64,000 nucleotides of DNA from Chitinophaga pinensis (GTDB lineage: Bacteria > Pseudomonadota > Gammaproteobacteria > Burkholderiales > SG8-41). Below are positions 27,048-36,124 of this stretch, piece after piece (positions within the stretch are counted from its first letter, which is position 1; each line of letters begins with the position of its first letter). Below the pieces are notes generated by a model that had not been told where the DNA came from, did no database searches, and saw nothing but the letters and a program-made list of their open reading frames with translations. The position numbers and the translations under genes were made by a program. Location of the stretch: contig CALQCM020000001.1 of the NCBI GenBank assembly GCA_943329075.2, positions 62,001-126,000 of the forward strand, written 5' to 3'.

Positions 27048-27929
27048 TTGAATTCCGCACACCAGAGCGCCACCCGATACGTCGAGACCTGCCCGGTCGG
27101 TTGCGCCGCGACGCTCGCCACCACCGACATCGTGCTAGCGGAGGGCCCGCTCCTGCATTGCAGTGCTTGCGGTCAATTGATCAGCCAGATCAGCGAAGCC
27201 GATTATCTGCATTCGATGCAGGCATTCAACGACGCGGGTTTCAATCTGCCCGACGAACGCGCATCGCAACGCCGCGCCAGCGTGGCCACGCGGCGCCTGG
27301 CGCGCATCCGCGCACTGCTCGGCGGACGGCTCGACCGCCGCCCGCGCATCGTTGATGTCGGCTGTTCGCGCGGCGACTTCGTGGCCGCCGCCACTGGTGC
27401 CGGCTACGAGGCAGAGGGCGTCGAGCCGGCGCCGCAGATCGCGGCGGCGGCGCGCGCCACCGGGCGCAAGGTGCATACGGGCCTGCTTGAAGAACAGCAT
27501 TTCGGCGACGCGCAATTCGACGCCGTGAGCCTGTTCGAGGTCGTCGAACATCTGCGCGCACCGCTCGCGCTGCTGCGGGAATGCCACCGCATACTGCGTC
27601 CCGGCGGCATTATGCTGATCAGCACCGGCAACGCTGCCAGCTGGACCGCCAGCGCCATGAAAGCACGCTGGGATTATTTTCAGACGCACAAGGACGCCGG
27701 GCACATCAGCTTTTTCAATCCGCAGTCGATCAGCCTGCTGGCGGCAAAGGCCGGCTTCGAAACCGCCGAGGTGACGACCAGTCGTGTGCGCTTCGCCGAA
27801 AAAGGCGACCTGCCGGGGTTCGGCTATTTCGTGGCGAAAATCGCCGCCGAAGCACTGGCCCTGCCGGCGCGCCTGTCCGGGCGCGGGCACGACATGCTGG
27901 CCTATCTGCGCAAACCGCTGACCGTCTGA
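27048..27929 (+). CDS. class I SAM-dependent methyltransferase with N-terminal zinc ribbon
   Basis: 293 residues if read from TTG 27048, the only start that keeps both Cys pairs (CPVGC and CSACG) in a short N-terminus. The SAM loop is IVDVGCSRGDFVAAA near residue 102. FDAVSLFEVVEHLRAP and LRPGGIMLISTGN follow. The C-terminal region has GHISFFNPQSISLLAAKAGF. It resembles the 15070-15951 protein in plan but not closely in sequence. It ends exactly where the convergent gene ends. Confidence 0.72.
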   Translation: MNSAHQSATRYVETCPVGCAATLATTDIVLAEGPLLHCSACGQLISQISEADYLHSMQAFNDAGFNLPDERASQRRASVATRRLARIRALLGGRLDRRPRIVDVGCSRGDFVAAATGAGYEAEGVEPAPQIAAAARATGRKVHTGLLEEQHFGDAQFDAVSLFEVVEHLRAPLALLRECHRILRPGGIMLISTGNAASWTASAMKARWDYFQTHKDAGHISFFNPQSISLLAAKAGFETAEVTTSRVRFAEKGDLPGFGYFVAKIAAEALALPARLSGRGHDMLAYLRKPLTV

Positions 27930-28748
27930 TCAGGCGGTCTTCTCCACCACATAAAGCACGGAATTGTCGGCAATGCCGGCGCGCGCAAACACCGCCGCGC
28001 CGAAGTGTGCGCGATCGAGCGCGCGCACCTGAAAGCCGGCGGCGGAGAGGCGCACCACCAGATCGCGTGTGCCATAGAGACGCAGGTGGTCATCCTGCGC
28101 ATGGTGCTTCCAGCGCAGCTCCGGCGTATTGACCGCAGGGTCCTCCTGCGTGTCCTCGACCCCCGTAATCAGCGGCACCATGACGATACCGCAGCCACCC
28201 GGCTTCAGAATGCGGAACAGTTCGCGCATGGCGGCGCGGTCGTCCGGCACGTGCTCGAGGATATGCGAGCACATGAAGAGATCGACCGAGTTGTCGGCGT
28301 AGAGCGGCATGTTGGAGATATCAACCTGGTCGTCGACGTTGGGCCGGAAATAATCCGCCGTGCGGTATTCAATGTTTTTGAACGTCCGCAACAAACGCGA
28401 CAGCGCCAGCGACGGCGCAAAGTCGATGAAGCGGTATTGCTGCCCGGGTGTCAGTGCAGCAAGCCGGCCGCGCAAAAACAGCGCGTAGAGCCGCTCGCGG
28501 TCAGACGCATCGCAGGACGGGCAGGAATACGCTGCGAGATTCAACGTCTCGAAACGTTCGATCGGATAGACGAACCCCATTTCACGCAGCTTGCGCGGAA
28601 ACGACTTGTAGATCGGGTAGAAATTTTTCAGCCCGCTGCCGCAGACTGTGCATTCATAGGCGTCGCCGCTGTAGAACGGCGTTTTGAGCCAGCGCACGAA
28701 CGCTTTTTTGAAATCCTTGAACTTGTAGCCTTTGTAGCGTGCGAGCAC
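27930..28748 (-). CDS. class I SAM-dependent methyltransferase
   Basis: About 272 residues from GTG 28748, preceded by a GAAGGA ribosome-binding site; longer starts would run into the upstream gene. Cys pairs CTVCG and CPSCD form a zinc-finger-like insertion. FIDFAPSLALSRLLRTF is a degenerate SAM loop, without the usual GxGxG. NSVDLFMCSHILEHVPDD and LKPGGCGIVMVPLI are clear motif IV and V. This combination is common in polysaccharide loci. Its stop abuts the convergent methyltransferase stop (TGATCA). Confidence 0.7.
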   Translation of the reverse strand: MLARYKGYKFKDFKKAFVRWLKTPFYSGDAYECTVCGSGLKNFYPIYKSFPRKLREMGFVYPIERFETLNLAAYSCPSCDASDRERLYALFLRGRLAALTPGQQYRFIDFAPSLALSRLLRTFKNIEYRTADYFRPNVDDQVDISNMPLYADNSVDLFMCSHILEHVPDDRAAMRELFRILKPGGCGIVMVPLITGVEDTQEDPAVNTPELRWKHHAQDDHLRLYGTRDLVVRLSAAGFQVRALDRAHFGAAVFARAGIADNSVLYVVEKTA

Positions 28749-28794
28749 TTGCAATCCTTCGGGTTCTAGCGGTTGCCGCGAGTATACCGCGTGA

Positions 28795-30228
28795 TTAATG
28801 CGGGACCGCGCAGGCTGCGCCGCGGCACAGCAGGTAGAGATTGTTGGCCGCCAGCGGATAATGCTTGAAGGTGCGGCCACTGCGCGGGTCTTCTTCGTAT
28901 TCAATGACGAAACCGGAATCCCATTCCTGCGGCGGCCGTTTCAATGCCGGCGCCGGATAGGCATAGGCGTCGATGTAGCCGGCGACGCTCATGCCGCTGG
29001 CGCTGACATCGTTGGTATACAGCGGATGGCCGGCGGTCAGCGCCATGATGTCGCGTGCCGCCTGCGCGTAATTTTCACCGCGGTAATGTTGCTGGTAATA
29101 CGGAAACAAAAACGCGATGGCGATGATCTTGAGGACCAGCATGCCGGTCAGCCAACGGCGTGCAACGGTGACCGCCGCTTCGCCGGCGCGCCAGAGCAGA
29201 ATTGCCGCCGCCAGTGCGACCAGCGGATAAATCGGTAACAGATAACGAATGCCGCTGACCGGCGCCAGCCAGTACGGCAGATAACACAGAAAGGCCATAG
29301 CTACCGCGACCGCCAGCACCGGTTCGGAGGTCGGCGAAATTCTGCGCCGCCACGCATAGAACAGCGCCAGCGGCAGCGCCGGCAGCATGCGCAGCAGCGA
29401 TTCGGCCGGGAAACCAATCAACTGGCGCAGGTACGACAGGCCGCTCTCCGGCATCAGCTTGGCGACGATCTCCGAGAACATGCGTCCGCCCTGGCCGCCG
29501 GTGCCCGGCACCCAATGCAGCCATGCCAGCGGCGCCAGCAACGCCAGCCCATGCGCCGTGATCGAAACGCGGCCGAACAACACACGGCGCCCCGACTGCG
29601 TAAACAGCAGCACGAACACCGCGCTGGCATAGAACACATAGGCGGTGAAGGCCTTGCTCATGAAGGCGCAGGTGAGGCTAGCGACGGCCACCGCGAGCAA
29701 TGCCGGGCGCTCTTCCGCACAGGCCGCCCACAGCGCGGCAATCGCGCCGAAGATGAACATGGCGAACAGCGGATCGACGTAGGCGAGCCAACCGCGATAC
29801 AGCGCGACATCGGCCATGGTCAGATAAACCAGCGCGGCAAACCACGCCAGCGCGCGGTCGCGCAGGAGGCGCAGCGTCAGCCAGCCGAGGATGCCGGCGG
29901 TCGCCAAGGTTGCACCGATGGTCAGCGCGCGCGTCACCGGCAACATGAACTGCCATCCGGCCAACGACGCAAATGGAATAATCAGCCAGGTAAAGAGCGG
30001 GTTGTGTTGCAGGTTGCTGCCGTACATCTGCTGGCGGATCCAGTCGCCGTTCTGCCACATTTCGAGCGCTGAAATCGGGAAGATCGCCTCTTCGCCGACG
30101 TAATAAAACGCCAGCGCCGGTGCATAGGCGACGGCGGCAATGATGACCAGCCAGCGCAGGCGGCTGGTGGTCGGCGAGGCAATGTCCGAAGTAGTCACGT
30201 GATTGGCAGTTGAATGGCGTTCAGGCAA
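28795..30228 (-). CDS. ArnT-like GT-C glycosyltransferase
   Basis: 477 residues from TTG 30228 (GTG 30198 is another candidate). It has about 11-12 membrane helices. The first periplasmic loop GEEAIFPISALEMWQNGDWI matches the catalytic acidic motif of the PMT/ArnT superfamily, though Glu replaces the usual Asp. LYRGWLAYVDPLFAMFIF follows. ArnT-type enzymes take a sugar from undecaprenyl phosphate in the periplasm and place it on lipid A or a glycan. It belongs to the run of genes that contains a GtrB/ArnC-like enzyme and an SMR-like protein. Confidence 0.78.
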   Translation of the reverse strand: MPERHSTANHVTTSDIASPTTSRLRWLVIIAAVAYAPALAFYYVGEEAIFPISALEMWQNGDWIRQQMYGSNLQHNPLFTWLIIPFASLAGWQFMLPVTRALTIGATLATAGILGWLTLRLLRDRALAWFAALVYLTMADVALYRGWLAYVDPLFAMFIFGAIAALWAACAEERPALLAVAVASLTCAFMSKAFTAYVFYASAVFVLLFTQSGRRVLFGRVSITAHGLALLAPLAWLHWVPGTGGQGGRMFSEIVAKLMPESGLSYLRQLIGFPAESLLRMLPALPLALFYAWRRRISPTSEPVLAVAVAMAFLCYLPYWLAPVSGIRYLLPIYPLVALAAAILLWRAGEAAVTVARRWLTGMLVLKIIAIAFLFPYYQQHYRGENYAQAARDIMALTAGHPLYTNDVSASGMSVAGYIDAYAYPAPALKRPPQEWDSGFVIEYEEDPRSGRTFKHYPLAANNLYLLCRGAACAVPH

Positions 30229-30234
30229 GTGAAC

Positions 30235-31464
30235 TCAATCAGGCGCATAAAGCCCGGCCGGCAGTTTAATCGCTTTGGCGGTCGCGCCGGGCGGTTCACC
30301 TGACGCGCGCCAAAAGCGCGCAAAGACGCGCGCGTAACAGGCCGGCAAGGCGTGGTGTTCGTCGACGAATTCCGTCGCAATGCAACCGTAGCGCTCGGAC
30401 GGGCCGGCATCGAGGATGACCGTATCGGCGCTTTTCGCCCACGCCGCGAGGTCTTGTTTCGTCCGCCGGAGCAAAGGCCCCAGTTGCGCCGATACTAAAA
30501 ACGCGCGCTCCATGCCCGGCAGCAACGGCGGCAGGATCAGCACGAGGCGGCCGCCACGCGCGTGCTGCGCGCGCGCCAGTTGCGTCAATCGTTCCAGCAC
30601 CTGCGGATGCGGCGCGCCACCGCTCTTGATCAGATCAACCGCATATTTGGAACTCGGCACCACCGCGCTGGCAATCAAAGCGTCGACGCGACGCGCGGCA
30701 ACCGGTTCGAGATTGGCGAAGGTTGCGCTGCCGTCGTAGCGAAAGCCCGTGCAAGTGCCGCGGAAGATGGTGTCGAAATCACGCGCCGGCGTGCCGTCGG
30801 CGCAGCGGTAATCTTCGGTGCCGCCGGCAAAAAACATCGCGCGGAACGCCGCAACGGGCGCCGGACTGCGCGCAATCTGCGCCAGGCTGGCGAACAGATT
30901 TTTCACGCGCGGCAACGACAAGGCATCCTGCAACTGTTGCGTCACCGGAACCGCACTCGGCGCTGCCGGCGCGGCGGCATCCGGCGGCGCGACAACAACC
31001 TGCCCCGCCAAACCGGCGCCGCGGTAGAGAAACCCGACCGCCCAATCGAGCGGCACCACCACGAGCCGGAATTGTCCCGGATAGGTCCGCAACATGAACT
31101 CGGCCTCGCCCAGCGCGATCGGCAATTCGTTACCGGTCTGCGAAAAATTGTAGATGGCAACGCCGGCCGGAAAATGTTCCTGCGTCAGTCCCATCATGGT
31201 CGAAGAACCGAACACGAGTGCGTTGATTTCCGGCAGGCGGTCGAACAGGCGCGCCGACTTGAACGGCCGGTTGGCCGACAGCGGCGGCGCATAGGTGATG
31301 CCGCGCGTTGCCTGCTGCCAGCTACTGGCTTCGAGCACCACATCGCCGCCGCCGAGGCTGCGCAAACCCAGCAGATAATTCAGCGCGACCACCGGCAGCA
31401 GCACCGCCGCGCAGACGACAATGAAAAGCAGAGTGTAGCGGCGGTGGCTGCGTTCGTCGTTCAT
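30235..31464 (-). CDS. membrane-anchored SGNH-hydrolase-like protein (DltD/AlgJ/AlgX-like)
   Basis: 409 residues. One N-terminal membrane helix (LLFIVVCAAVLLPVVALNYLL) precedes a periplasmic domain with INALVFGSSTMMGL, the G-x-S nucleophile motif of SGNH-like acyltransferase partners. LVLILPPLLPG and the late DEHHALPACY may contribute the Asp/His. It overlaps the MBOAT gene by ATGA. In alginate and DltBD systems such a protein takes the acyl group exported by the MBOAT and puts it on the glycan. Confidence 0.7.
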   Translation of the reverse strand: MNDERSHRRYTLLFIVVCAAVLLPVVALNYLLGLRSLGGGDVVLEASSWQQATRGITYAPPLSANRPFKSARLFDRLPEINALVFGSSTMMGLTQEHFPAGVAIYNFSQTGNELPIALGEAEFMLRTYPGQFRLVVVPLDWAVGFLYRGAGLAGQVVVAPPDAAAPAAPSAVPVTQQLQDALSLPRVKNLFASLAQIARSPAPVAAFRAMFFAGGTEDYRCADGTPARDFDTIFRGTCTGFRYDGSATFANLEPVAARRVDALIASAVVPSSKYAVDLIKSGGAPHPQVLERLTQLARAQHARGGRLVLILPPLLPGMERAFLVSAQLGPLLRRTKQDLAAWAKSADTVILDAGPSERYGCIATEFVDEHHALPACYARVFARFWRASGEPPGATAKAIKLPAGLYAPD

Positions 31465-33020
31465 CAGAACTGGAAATACAAAAATTCGGACTGCCGGTGC
31501 AAATTAAAAATCGCCAGCGTCACCAGCAGCGCCGCGATCAGTGCGTAAACTGGGCGCGGTGACCATTTGAAACGCCCGCTACTCACATCCGCTGGCAGCG
31601 TCAGCGCCGGCTGGTAGGCTGATAGAAATTGCTGGGTGTTGGGCGCAAACCACACCACCAGCAACAATATCCAGATCCAGTTGATGAGGCCGCCGCTGAC
31701 GAGATCGCGCGTGTCGCCAAAAACAACGCCGTGCGCCACCAGCCATTGCCCGAAGGCACCCCACTTCGGCAGCCAGAAATCCGGCAGCACCAGGCCGTTG
31801 CAACCAGCCATCGCCTTGAGCATGACGACGGCTGCAGTCATGTCGCTGGCGCGGAACACGACCCATGCCACGACCACCGCGGCGAACGTGAGCAGACAGC
31901 CGCACGCGCGACCTATCGCGCCAGTCGCCTTCAGGTCCTGACCAAGACGCACGCGAAGCGACTGCCAGCCGTGGTTGATCGCGAGATAAATGCCGTGCAG
32001 CGCGCCCCACAGCACAAACGTCCAGCCGGCGCCGTGCCACAAGCCGCCGAGCACCATGGTGATCAGCAGATTGACGTAGCGACGCGCCGGCCCCTTGCGG
32101 TTGCCGCCAAGCGGCACGTAGAGGTAATCGCGCAGAAAACGCGATAACGTCATATGCCAGCGTCGCCAGAACTCGATGATGTTGACGGCCTTGTACGGCG
32201 AATGAAAGTTGAGCGGCAGCGTAACGCCAAACAAGCGCGACAACCCGATCGCCATGTCGGAGTAACCCGAGAAATCAAAATAGAGCTGGAAGGTATAGGC
32301 CAACGCACCGCCCCAGGCCTCCAGTGCGGTCAATGTGACGCCGGAGGCAGCCGCATCAAACACCGGCCGCGCATAAGCGCCCATCGGATCGGCCAGCATC
32401 ACTTTCTTGAACAGGCCGATGGCGAAAATCGTCAAGCCAACGGCGGCGTTTTCATAATTGAAGCGGTAGGTTTCGGCACGGCGGAACTGCGGCATCATCT
32501 CGGCGTGATGCAGCACCGGCCCGGCGATCAGGTGCGGGAAGTAGGTGACGAACAGGCTGTAATGCACGAAGTTGTATTCGCGCACCTTGCCGAAATAAAC
32601 ATCGGCGAGAAACGCAATCTGCGTGAAGGTGAAAAACGAAATGCCCAGCGGCAGGATGATTTCACCGAGCGACAGGCCAGCGCCGCTCAGGTGGTTGAGG
32701 CTGCCGAGAAAAAAATTCGCATACTTGAAGTAAGCGAGCAGCAGCAGATTGGCCGTCACCGCAGTCACGAGCAGCGATTTCGCGCGCGCCTGTGCGCCGG
32801 CAGCCACTGCGCGGCCGATCGTCGTGCCGAATGAAAAATTGCAGACGATCGATGCCGCCAGCAAGCCCACGTAGAGCGGGTTCCACCAACCGTAGAAAAA
32901 CAGCGAGGCGGCCGTCAACCACGCTGCCGCCAGCATCGGCGCGATGCGCGCCAGCAGGAAAAATCCCGCCAGCGTGAGCGGCAGAAACAAAAAGATGAAG
33001 GCGTTGGAATTGAACAGCAT
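31464..33020 (-). CDS. MBOAT family O-acyltransferase (AlgI/DltB-like)
   Basis: 518 residues with about 11 membrane segments. LLFNSNAFIFLFLPL is typical of AlgI N-termini. RRWHMTLSRFLRDYLYVPLGG carries the conserved WHxTLSxFxRDYLYIPLGG motif, and MVLGGLWHGAGWTFVLWGALHG has the invariant catalytic His. It transfers an acyl (commonly acetyl) group across the inner membrane to decorate a polysaccharide. It is coupled to the SGNH-like partner downstream. Confidence 0.9.
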   Translation of the reverse strand: MLFNSNAFIFLFLPLTLAGFFLLARIAPMLAAAWLTAASLFFYGWWNPLYVGLLAASIVCNFSFGTTIGRAVAAGAQARAKSLLVTAVTANLLLLAYFKYANFFLGSLNHLSGAGLSLGEIILPLGISFFTFTQIAFLADVYFGKVREYNFVHYSLFVTYFPHLIAGPVLHHAEMMPQFRRAETYRFNYENAAVGLTIFAIGLFKKVMLADPMGAYARPVFDAAASGVTLTALEAWGGALAYTFQLYFDFSGYSDMAIGLSRLFGVTLPLNFHSPYKAVNIIEFWRRWHMTLSRFLRDYLYVPLGGNRKGPARRYVNLLITMVLGGLWHGAGWTFVLWGALHGIYLAINHGWQSLRVRLGQDLKATGAIGRACGCLLTFAAVVVAWVVFRASDMTAAVVMLKAMAGCNGLVLPDFWLPKWGAFGQWLVAHGVVFGDTRDLVSGGLINWIWILLLVVWFAPNTQQFLSAYQPALTLPADVSSGRFKWSPRPVYALIAALLVTLAIFNLHRQSEFLYFQF

Positions 33021-33062
33021 GGCGCGCCCTAGCGTCCGGCCGGTGGCGGCGCCGAACGCGGA

Positions 33063-34217
33063 CTAGCGCGCGCCGCGGCCACGCGTCGCGTAGAAGCCTT
33101 TGACCGCGTCGATCACCGCATCGACTTCGGCATCGCTGATGCCGAAATAGAGCGGCAGGCGCAGCAAGCGCGCGCTGAGATCGTCGGTGACCGCAAAACT
33201 GCCGCTGGCGCGCCCCCAGCGCATGCCGCCCGGCGAGGAATGCAGCGGCACGTAATGCGAAACGGACAGCATGTCGCGCGCCTTCAGATACGTCGCCAGC
33301 GCCATGCGTGCTTCCAGCGTCTCGGGCAGCACATAGAAGATATGCGCATTGGCAACACGGTCCGGATACGCGGCGCGCGGCAGTTCCAGCGCACCGCCCG
33401 CGGCAAGCTCCGACAACCCCGCGTCATAACGCGCCCAGACCGCCTTGCGCCGCGCGATCACCTCATCGCCGTGCGCCAGCTGGGCTTCGAGAAACGCCGC
33501 CACCAGTTCACTCGGCAGAAACGACGAGCCGATGTCGACCCAGGTGTACTTGTCGACCTCGCCGCGCAGAAAGCGGCTGCGATTGGTGCCCTTCTCGCGG
33601 ATGATTTCGGCGCGCTCGATCAGGCGCTCGTCATTGATCAGAAGGGCACCGCCCTCGCCGCTGATGAGATTTTTGGTTTCGTGAAAACTGAAACAGCCGA
33701 GTTGCCCGATGGTGCCGAGATTGCGCCCCTTGTAGGTCGCCAGCAGGGCCTGCGCGGCGTCTTCAACCACCATCAAATTATGTTTTTCAGCAATCGCCAT
33801 GATCGCATCCATCTCGCAGGCCACTCCAGCGTAATGCACCACCGCAATCGCTTTCGTGCGCGGCGAGATCGCCGCCTCGATCAGGCGCTCGTCGATATTC
33901 ACCGTATCAGCGCGCACGTCAACGAACACCGGCACCGCGCCGCGCAGGGCAAACGCGTTGGCGGTCGAAACGAAGGTGTACGACGGCATGATGACTTCAT
34001 CGCCCGGCGCCAGATCGCAGAGCATGGCCGACATTTCCAGCGCGCCGGTGCATGAGTGCGTGAGCAACGCCCGCTTGCAGTCCAGGCGCTGCTCCAGCCA
34101 CTGGTTGCAGCGTTTGGTGTAATAACCGTCGCCCGACAGATGCCCGCGCGCCAGCGCGTCGGCGATATTGGCAAGCTCGGCGCCGACGGCGGAAGGTTTG
34201 TTGAAAGGTATTTTCAT
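33063..34217 (-). CDS. wecE: dTDP-4-amino-4,6-dideoxygalactose transaminase (WecE/RffA)
   Basis: 384 residues from ATG 34217. It matches the E. coli enzyme along its length: the N-terminal IPFNKPSAVGAELANI, LTHSCTGALEMSAML, PGDEVIMPSYTFVSTANAF, HYAGVACEMD, VVEDAAQALLATYKGR, and CFSFHETKNLISGEGGA with the PLP Lys near residue 181. GTNRSRFLRGEVDKYTWVDIGSSF is the family-specific dimer segment. It converts dTDP-4-keto-6-deoxyglucose plus glutamate to dTDP-Fuc4N. A WecD-like acetyltransferase lies three genes upstream in the same run. Confidence 0.92.
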   Translation of the reverse strand: MKIPFNKPSAVGAELANIADALARGHLSGDGYYTKRCNQWLEQRLDCKRALLTHSCTGALEMSAMLCDLAPGDEVIMPSYTFVSTANAFALRGAVPVFVDVRADTVNIDERLIEAAISPRTKAIAVVHYAGVACEMDAIMAIAEKHNLMVVEDAAQALLATYKGRNLGTIGQLGCFSFHETKNLISGEGGALLINDERLIERAEIIREKGTNRSRFLRGEVDKYTWVDIGSSFLPSELVAAFLEAQLAHGDEVIARRKAVWARYDAGLSELAAGGALELPRAAYPDRVANAHIFYVLPETLEARMALATYLKARDMLSVSHYVPLHSSPGGMRWGRASGSFAVTDDLSARLLRLPLYFGISDAEVDAVIDAVKGFYATRGRGAR

Positions 34218-34221
34218 AGGT

Positions 34222-35094
34222 TCATGTCCTGCGTTGCGCCAGTAGCAGGCGCGAGCCGCCCAGCGGAAAACGGACGCCACAACGAATCAGCATCCGCTCG
34301 AATGCCAGTGCGGCGGCCAGCACGGTGTTAGTCACGGCGCCGACCCTCAATTCGGCCAGCACGTCATATTCGCCCCGCGGCGACGGCCTGGCGCGGCGCG
34401 ACAGCAGCATCAGCGGCAGCAACAGGGAAACAAACGAAGTCGTCATCATGATTTTAAATCCGGCCGCGGCCACTTTCTCTGCAATCTCGGCGGCAGAATA
34501 GCGCCGCACGTGATGCGCATGTTCGTCGTAACGGCTCCACAAAAAGCGGTGCTGGGGTACCGTCAAAATCAATCCGCCACCGGGCCGCAGGGCGCGGCAG
34601 GCCTGTGCCAGCACACCGCGGTCGTCTTCGATGTGTTCCAACACGTCGAACAGGCCGATGATATCAAAGTGTCCGGCAAACGGGATGGCGCGCGCGTCCA
34701 TCTGGAAGAGTTCGGCTTGCGGCACGCGGCCGGCGGCAAACGGCAGGCCACGGCTGGAAATTTCACTGGCGTGCAGTTTAAGGTCCGGACGGCCCGCCGC
34801 CACGCCCGCCAATACATAGCCGGTTCCGCAGCCGATTTCGAGATAATCGCGCGCCTGCGGAAAATATTTTCGCAGTGCCCAGATCAGCAGCGCATTGCGC
34901 GCGCGAAACCAGTAATTGCCCGATTCCAGGCGAAAGAGTTCGGCAAAATAACGGTCGTCGTAGCCGTCATTATCGACCGCCAATGCCGGCGCAAAGGCGG
35001 GAAAACCGGCGATCGTTTCCGGCGCATGGCCACAGGCGTCGCAGCGCCAGTTCGCCGCCCGTATTTCCGCCTCGCAGTGCAGACATAGCCTCAA
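34222..35094 (-). CDS. class I SAM-dependent methyltransferase with N-terminal zinc ribbon
   Basis: 290 residues from TTG 35094, which overlaps the upstream stop and keeps the CLHC and CDACG pairs. The SAM loop is YLEIGCGTGYVLAGV near residue 87. FDIIGLFDVLEHIEDD and LRPGGGLILTVPQH are motifs IV and V. RRYSAAEIAEKVAAAGF and hydrophobic FVSLLLPLMLLSR follow, so the C-terminus may lie at the membrane, which would suit a polyprenyl-linked substrate. It ends 4 bases before the start of wecE. Confidence 0.82.
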   Translation of the reverse strand: MRLCLHCEAEIRAANWRCDACGHAPETIAGFPAFAPALAVDNDGYDDRYFAELFRLESGNYWFRARNALLIWALRKYFPQARDYLEIGCGTGYVLAGVAAGRPDLKLHASEISSRGLPFAAGRVPQAELFQMDARAIPFAGHFDIIGLFDVLEHIEDDRGVLAQACRALRPGGGLILTVPQHRFLWSRYDEHAHHVRRYSAAEIAEKVAAAGFKIMMTTSFVSLLLPLMLLSRRARPSPRGEYDVLAELRVGAVTNTVLAAALAFERMLIRCGVRFPLGGSRLLLAQRRT

Positions 35095-35453
35095 CCCTGA
35101 CTCCCGACAATGATGCCGAGCACCACCAGCGCAGCACCGGCCATTTTGAGCGGTGTAATCGCTTCATGAAAAATCATGCCGCTTAAGACCATGACGAGCA
35201 CGAAGGCCAGCGTCGTAAACGGATAGGCGTGTGACAGCGGCAGCTTGGTCATCGCCGCCATCCAGGTCACCGAGGCAAGCAAAGCGGCAGCCAGGCCCGA
35301 CAATATCCACGGGTTCAGCATCAGACGCGCCAGAAATTCGACTTTCTGCGCGGCATCATCGGGCAGCGCGCCGGCTTCGAGCACCTGCCATTTGATGACG
35401 ATCTGCCCGTAGACCGTCAGCAAGACCGTGCATAGCACATAGACGTAGCTCAT
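35091..35453 (-). CDS. SMR/EamA-like small membrane protein (ArnE-like)
   Basis: 120 residues with four membrane helices. SHAYPFTTLAFVLVMVLSGMIF and EAITPLKMAGAALVVLGIIV are the C-terminal half of the small-multidrug-resistance/EamA fold. Members of this size (ArnE, ArnF) are proposed flippases for undecaprenyl-phosphate-linked sugars. It overlaps both neighbours (ATGA upstream, TTGA downstream). The context of a GtrB/ArnC-like transferase supports a flippase role, not drug export. Confidence 0.72.
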   Translation of the reverse strand: MSYVYVLCTVLLTVYGQIVIKWQVLEAGALPDDAAQKVEFLARLMLNPWILSGLAAALLASVTWMAAMTKLPLSHAYPFTTLAFVLVMVLSGMIFHEAITPLKMAGAALVVLGIIVGSQG

Positions 35454-36124
35454 GACACCACCCGATGATAGATGTCGACCGGTTTGCGAAAGCGAAACCC
35501 CAGCGCCGAATACAGATTGATGACCGCGATGTTCACGAACGAAATCGAGCTGCGGATCTCCGTCTGCCCCTGTTCGAACAGGTGGCGGCAGACCGCGCTC
35601 CAGAAATACTTGGCCAGCCCGCGGCCGCGGTGCGCGTCACCCATTGCGTGCAGCACAAGGCTGCCGTTGATGTGGGCGATGAAGCCCGCCACCTCGCCCT
35701 GGTACAACAGGCCCAGCACGCGCCCTTCCCCGTGAAGCTGGGTGAGCCAGTTTTCGTAACGATGGTCGGCGCGCGTCCGCTCAATATTGAAGTCGCGGTG
35801 AAAACGCCCGTGCAAAAAAGCGCTGCGGCAGATTTCCGCAATCGGCCCCAGCGGCACCTGTTTGCTAAAAGATACGGCCGGATCGTCGAACCGCGCCAGT
35901 TTATCCGGCGTGCACCACGGCTCGATCAGCGTATCGCAATAATAGAAGCCGGCATCCTGCAGAAAACGCTTGTCGGCCAGCGGATCGACCTTGGCGGTGT
36001 AATGTCCGGGCCGTTCCAGCGCAAGCTTGACCAGCGCCGGATCCGGGTCGACGATTTCATAACAATCAAAACCGAAGGCCGCGCCGTCCCACGGCACCGG
36101 CCTAATCCGGTCGTGATCGTTCAT
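35450..36124 (-). CDS. GNAT N-acetyltransferase, probably WecD-like
   Basis: 224 residues, the same length as E. coli WecD. The N-terminal VPWDGAAFGFDCYEI is the motif seen in WecD-type enzymes, and the C-terminal GNAT core has MGDAHRGRGLAKYFW (acetyl-CoA loop with R-x-x-G-x-A) and NIAVINLYSALGF. Its presence in the same transcription unit as wecE suggests it acetylates dTDP-Fuc4N to dTDP-Fuc4NAc. It overlaps the preceding GT2 gene by 23 bases. Confidence 0.65.
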   Translation of the reverse strand: MNDHDRIRPVPWDGAAFGFDCYEIVDPDPALVKLALERPGHYTAKVDPLADKRFLQDAGFYYCDTLIEPWCTPDKLARFDDPAVSFSKQVPLGPIAEICRSAFLHGRFHRDFNIERTRADHRYENWLTQLHGEGRVLGLLYQGEVAGFIAHINGSLVLHAMGDAHRGRGLAKYFWSAVCRHLFEQGQTEIRSSISFVNIAVINLYSALGFRFRKPVDIYHRVVS

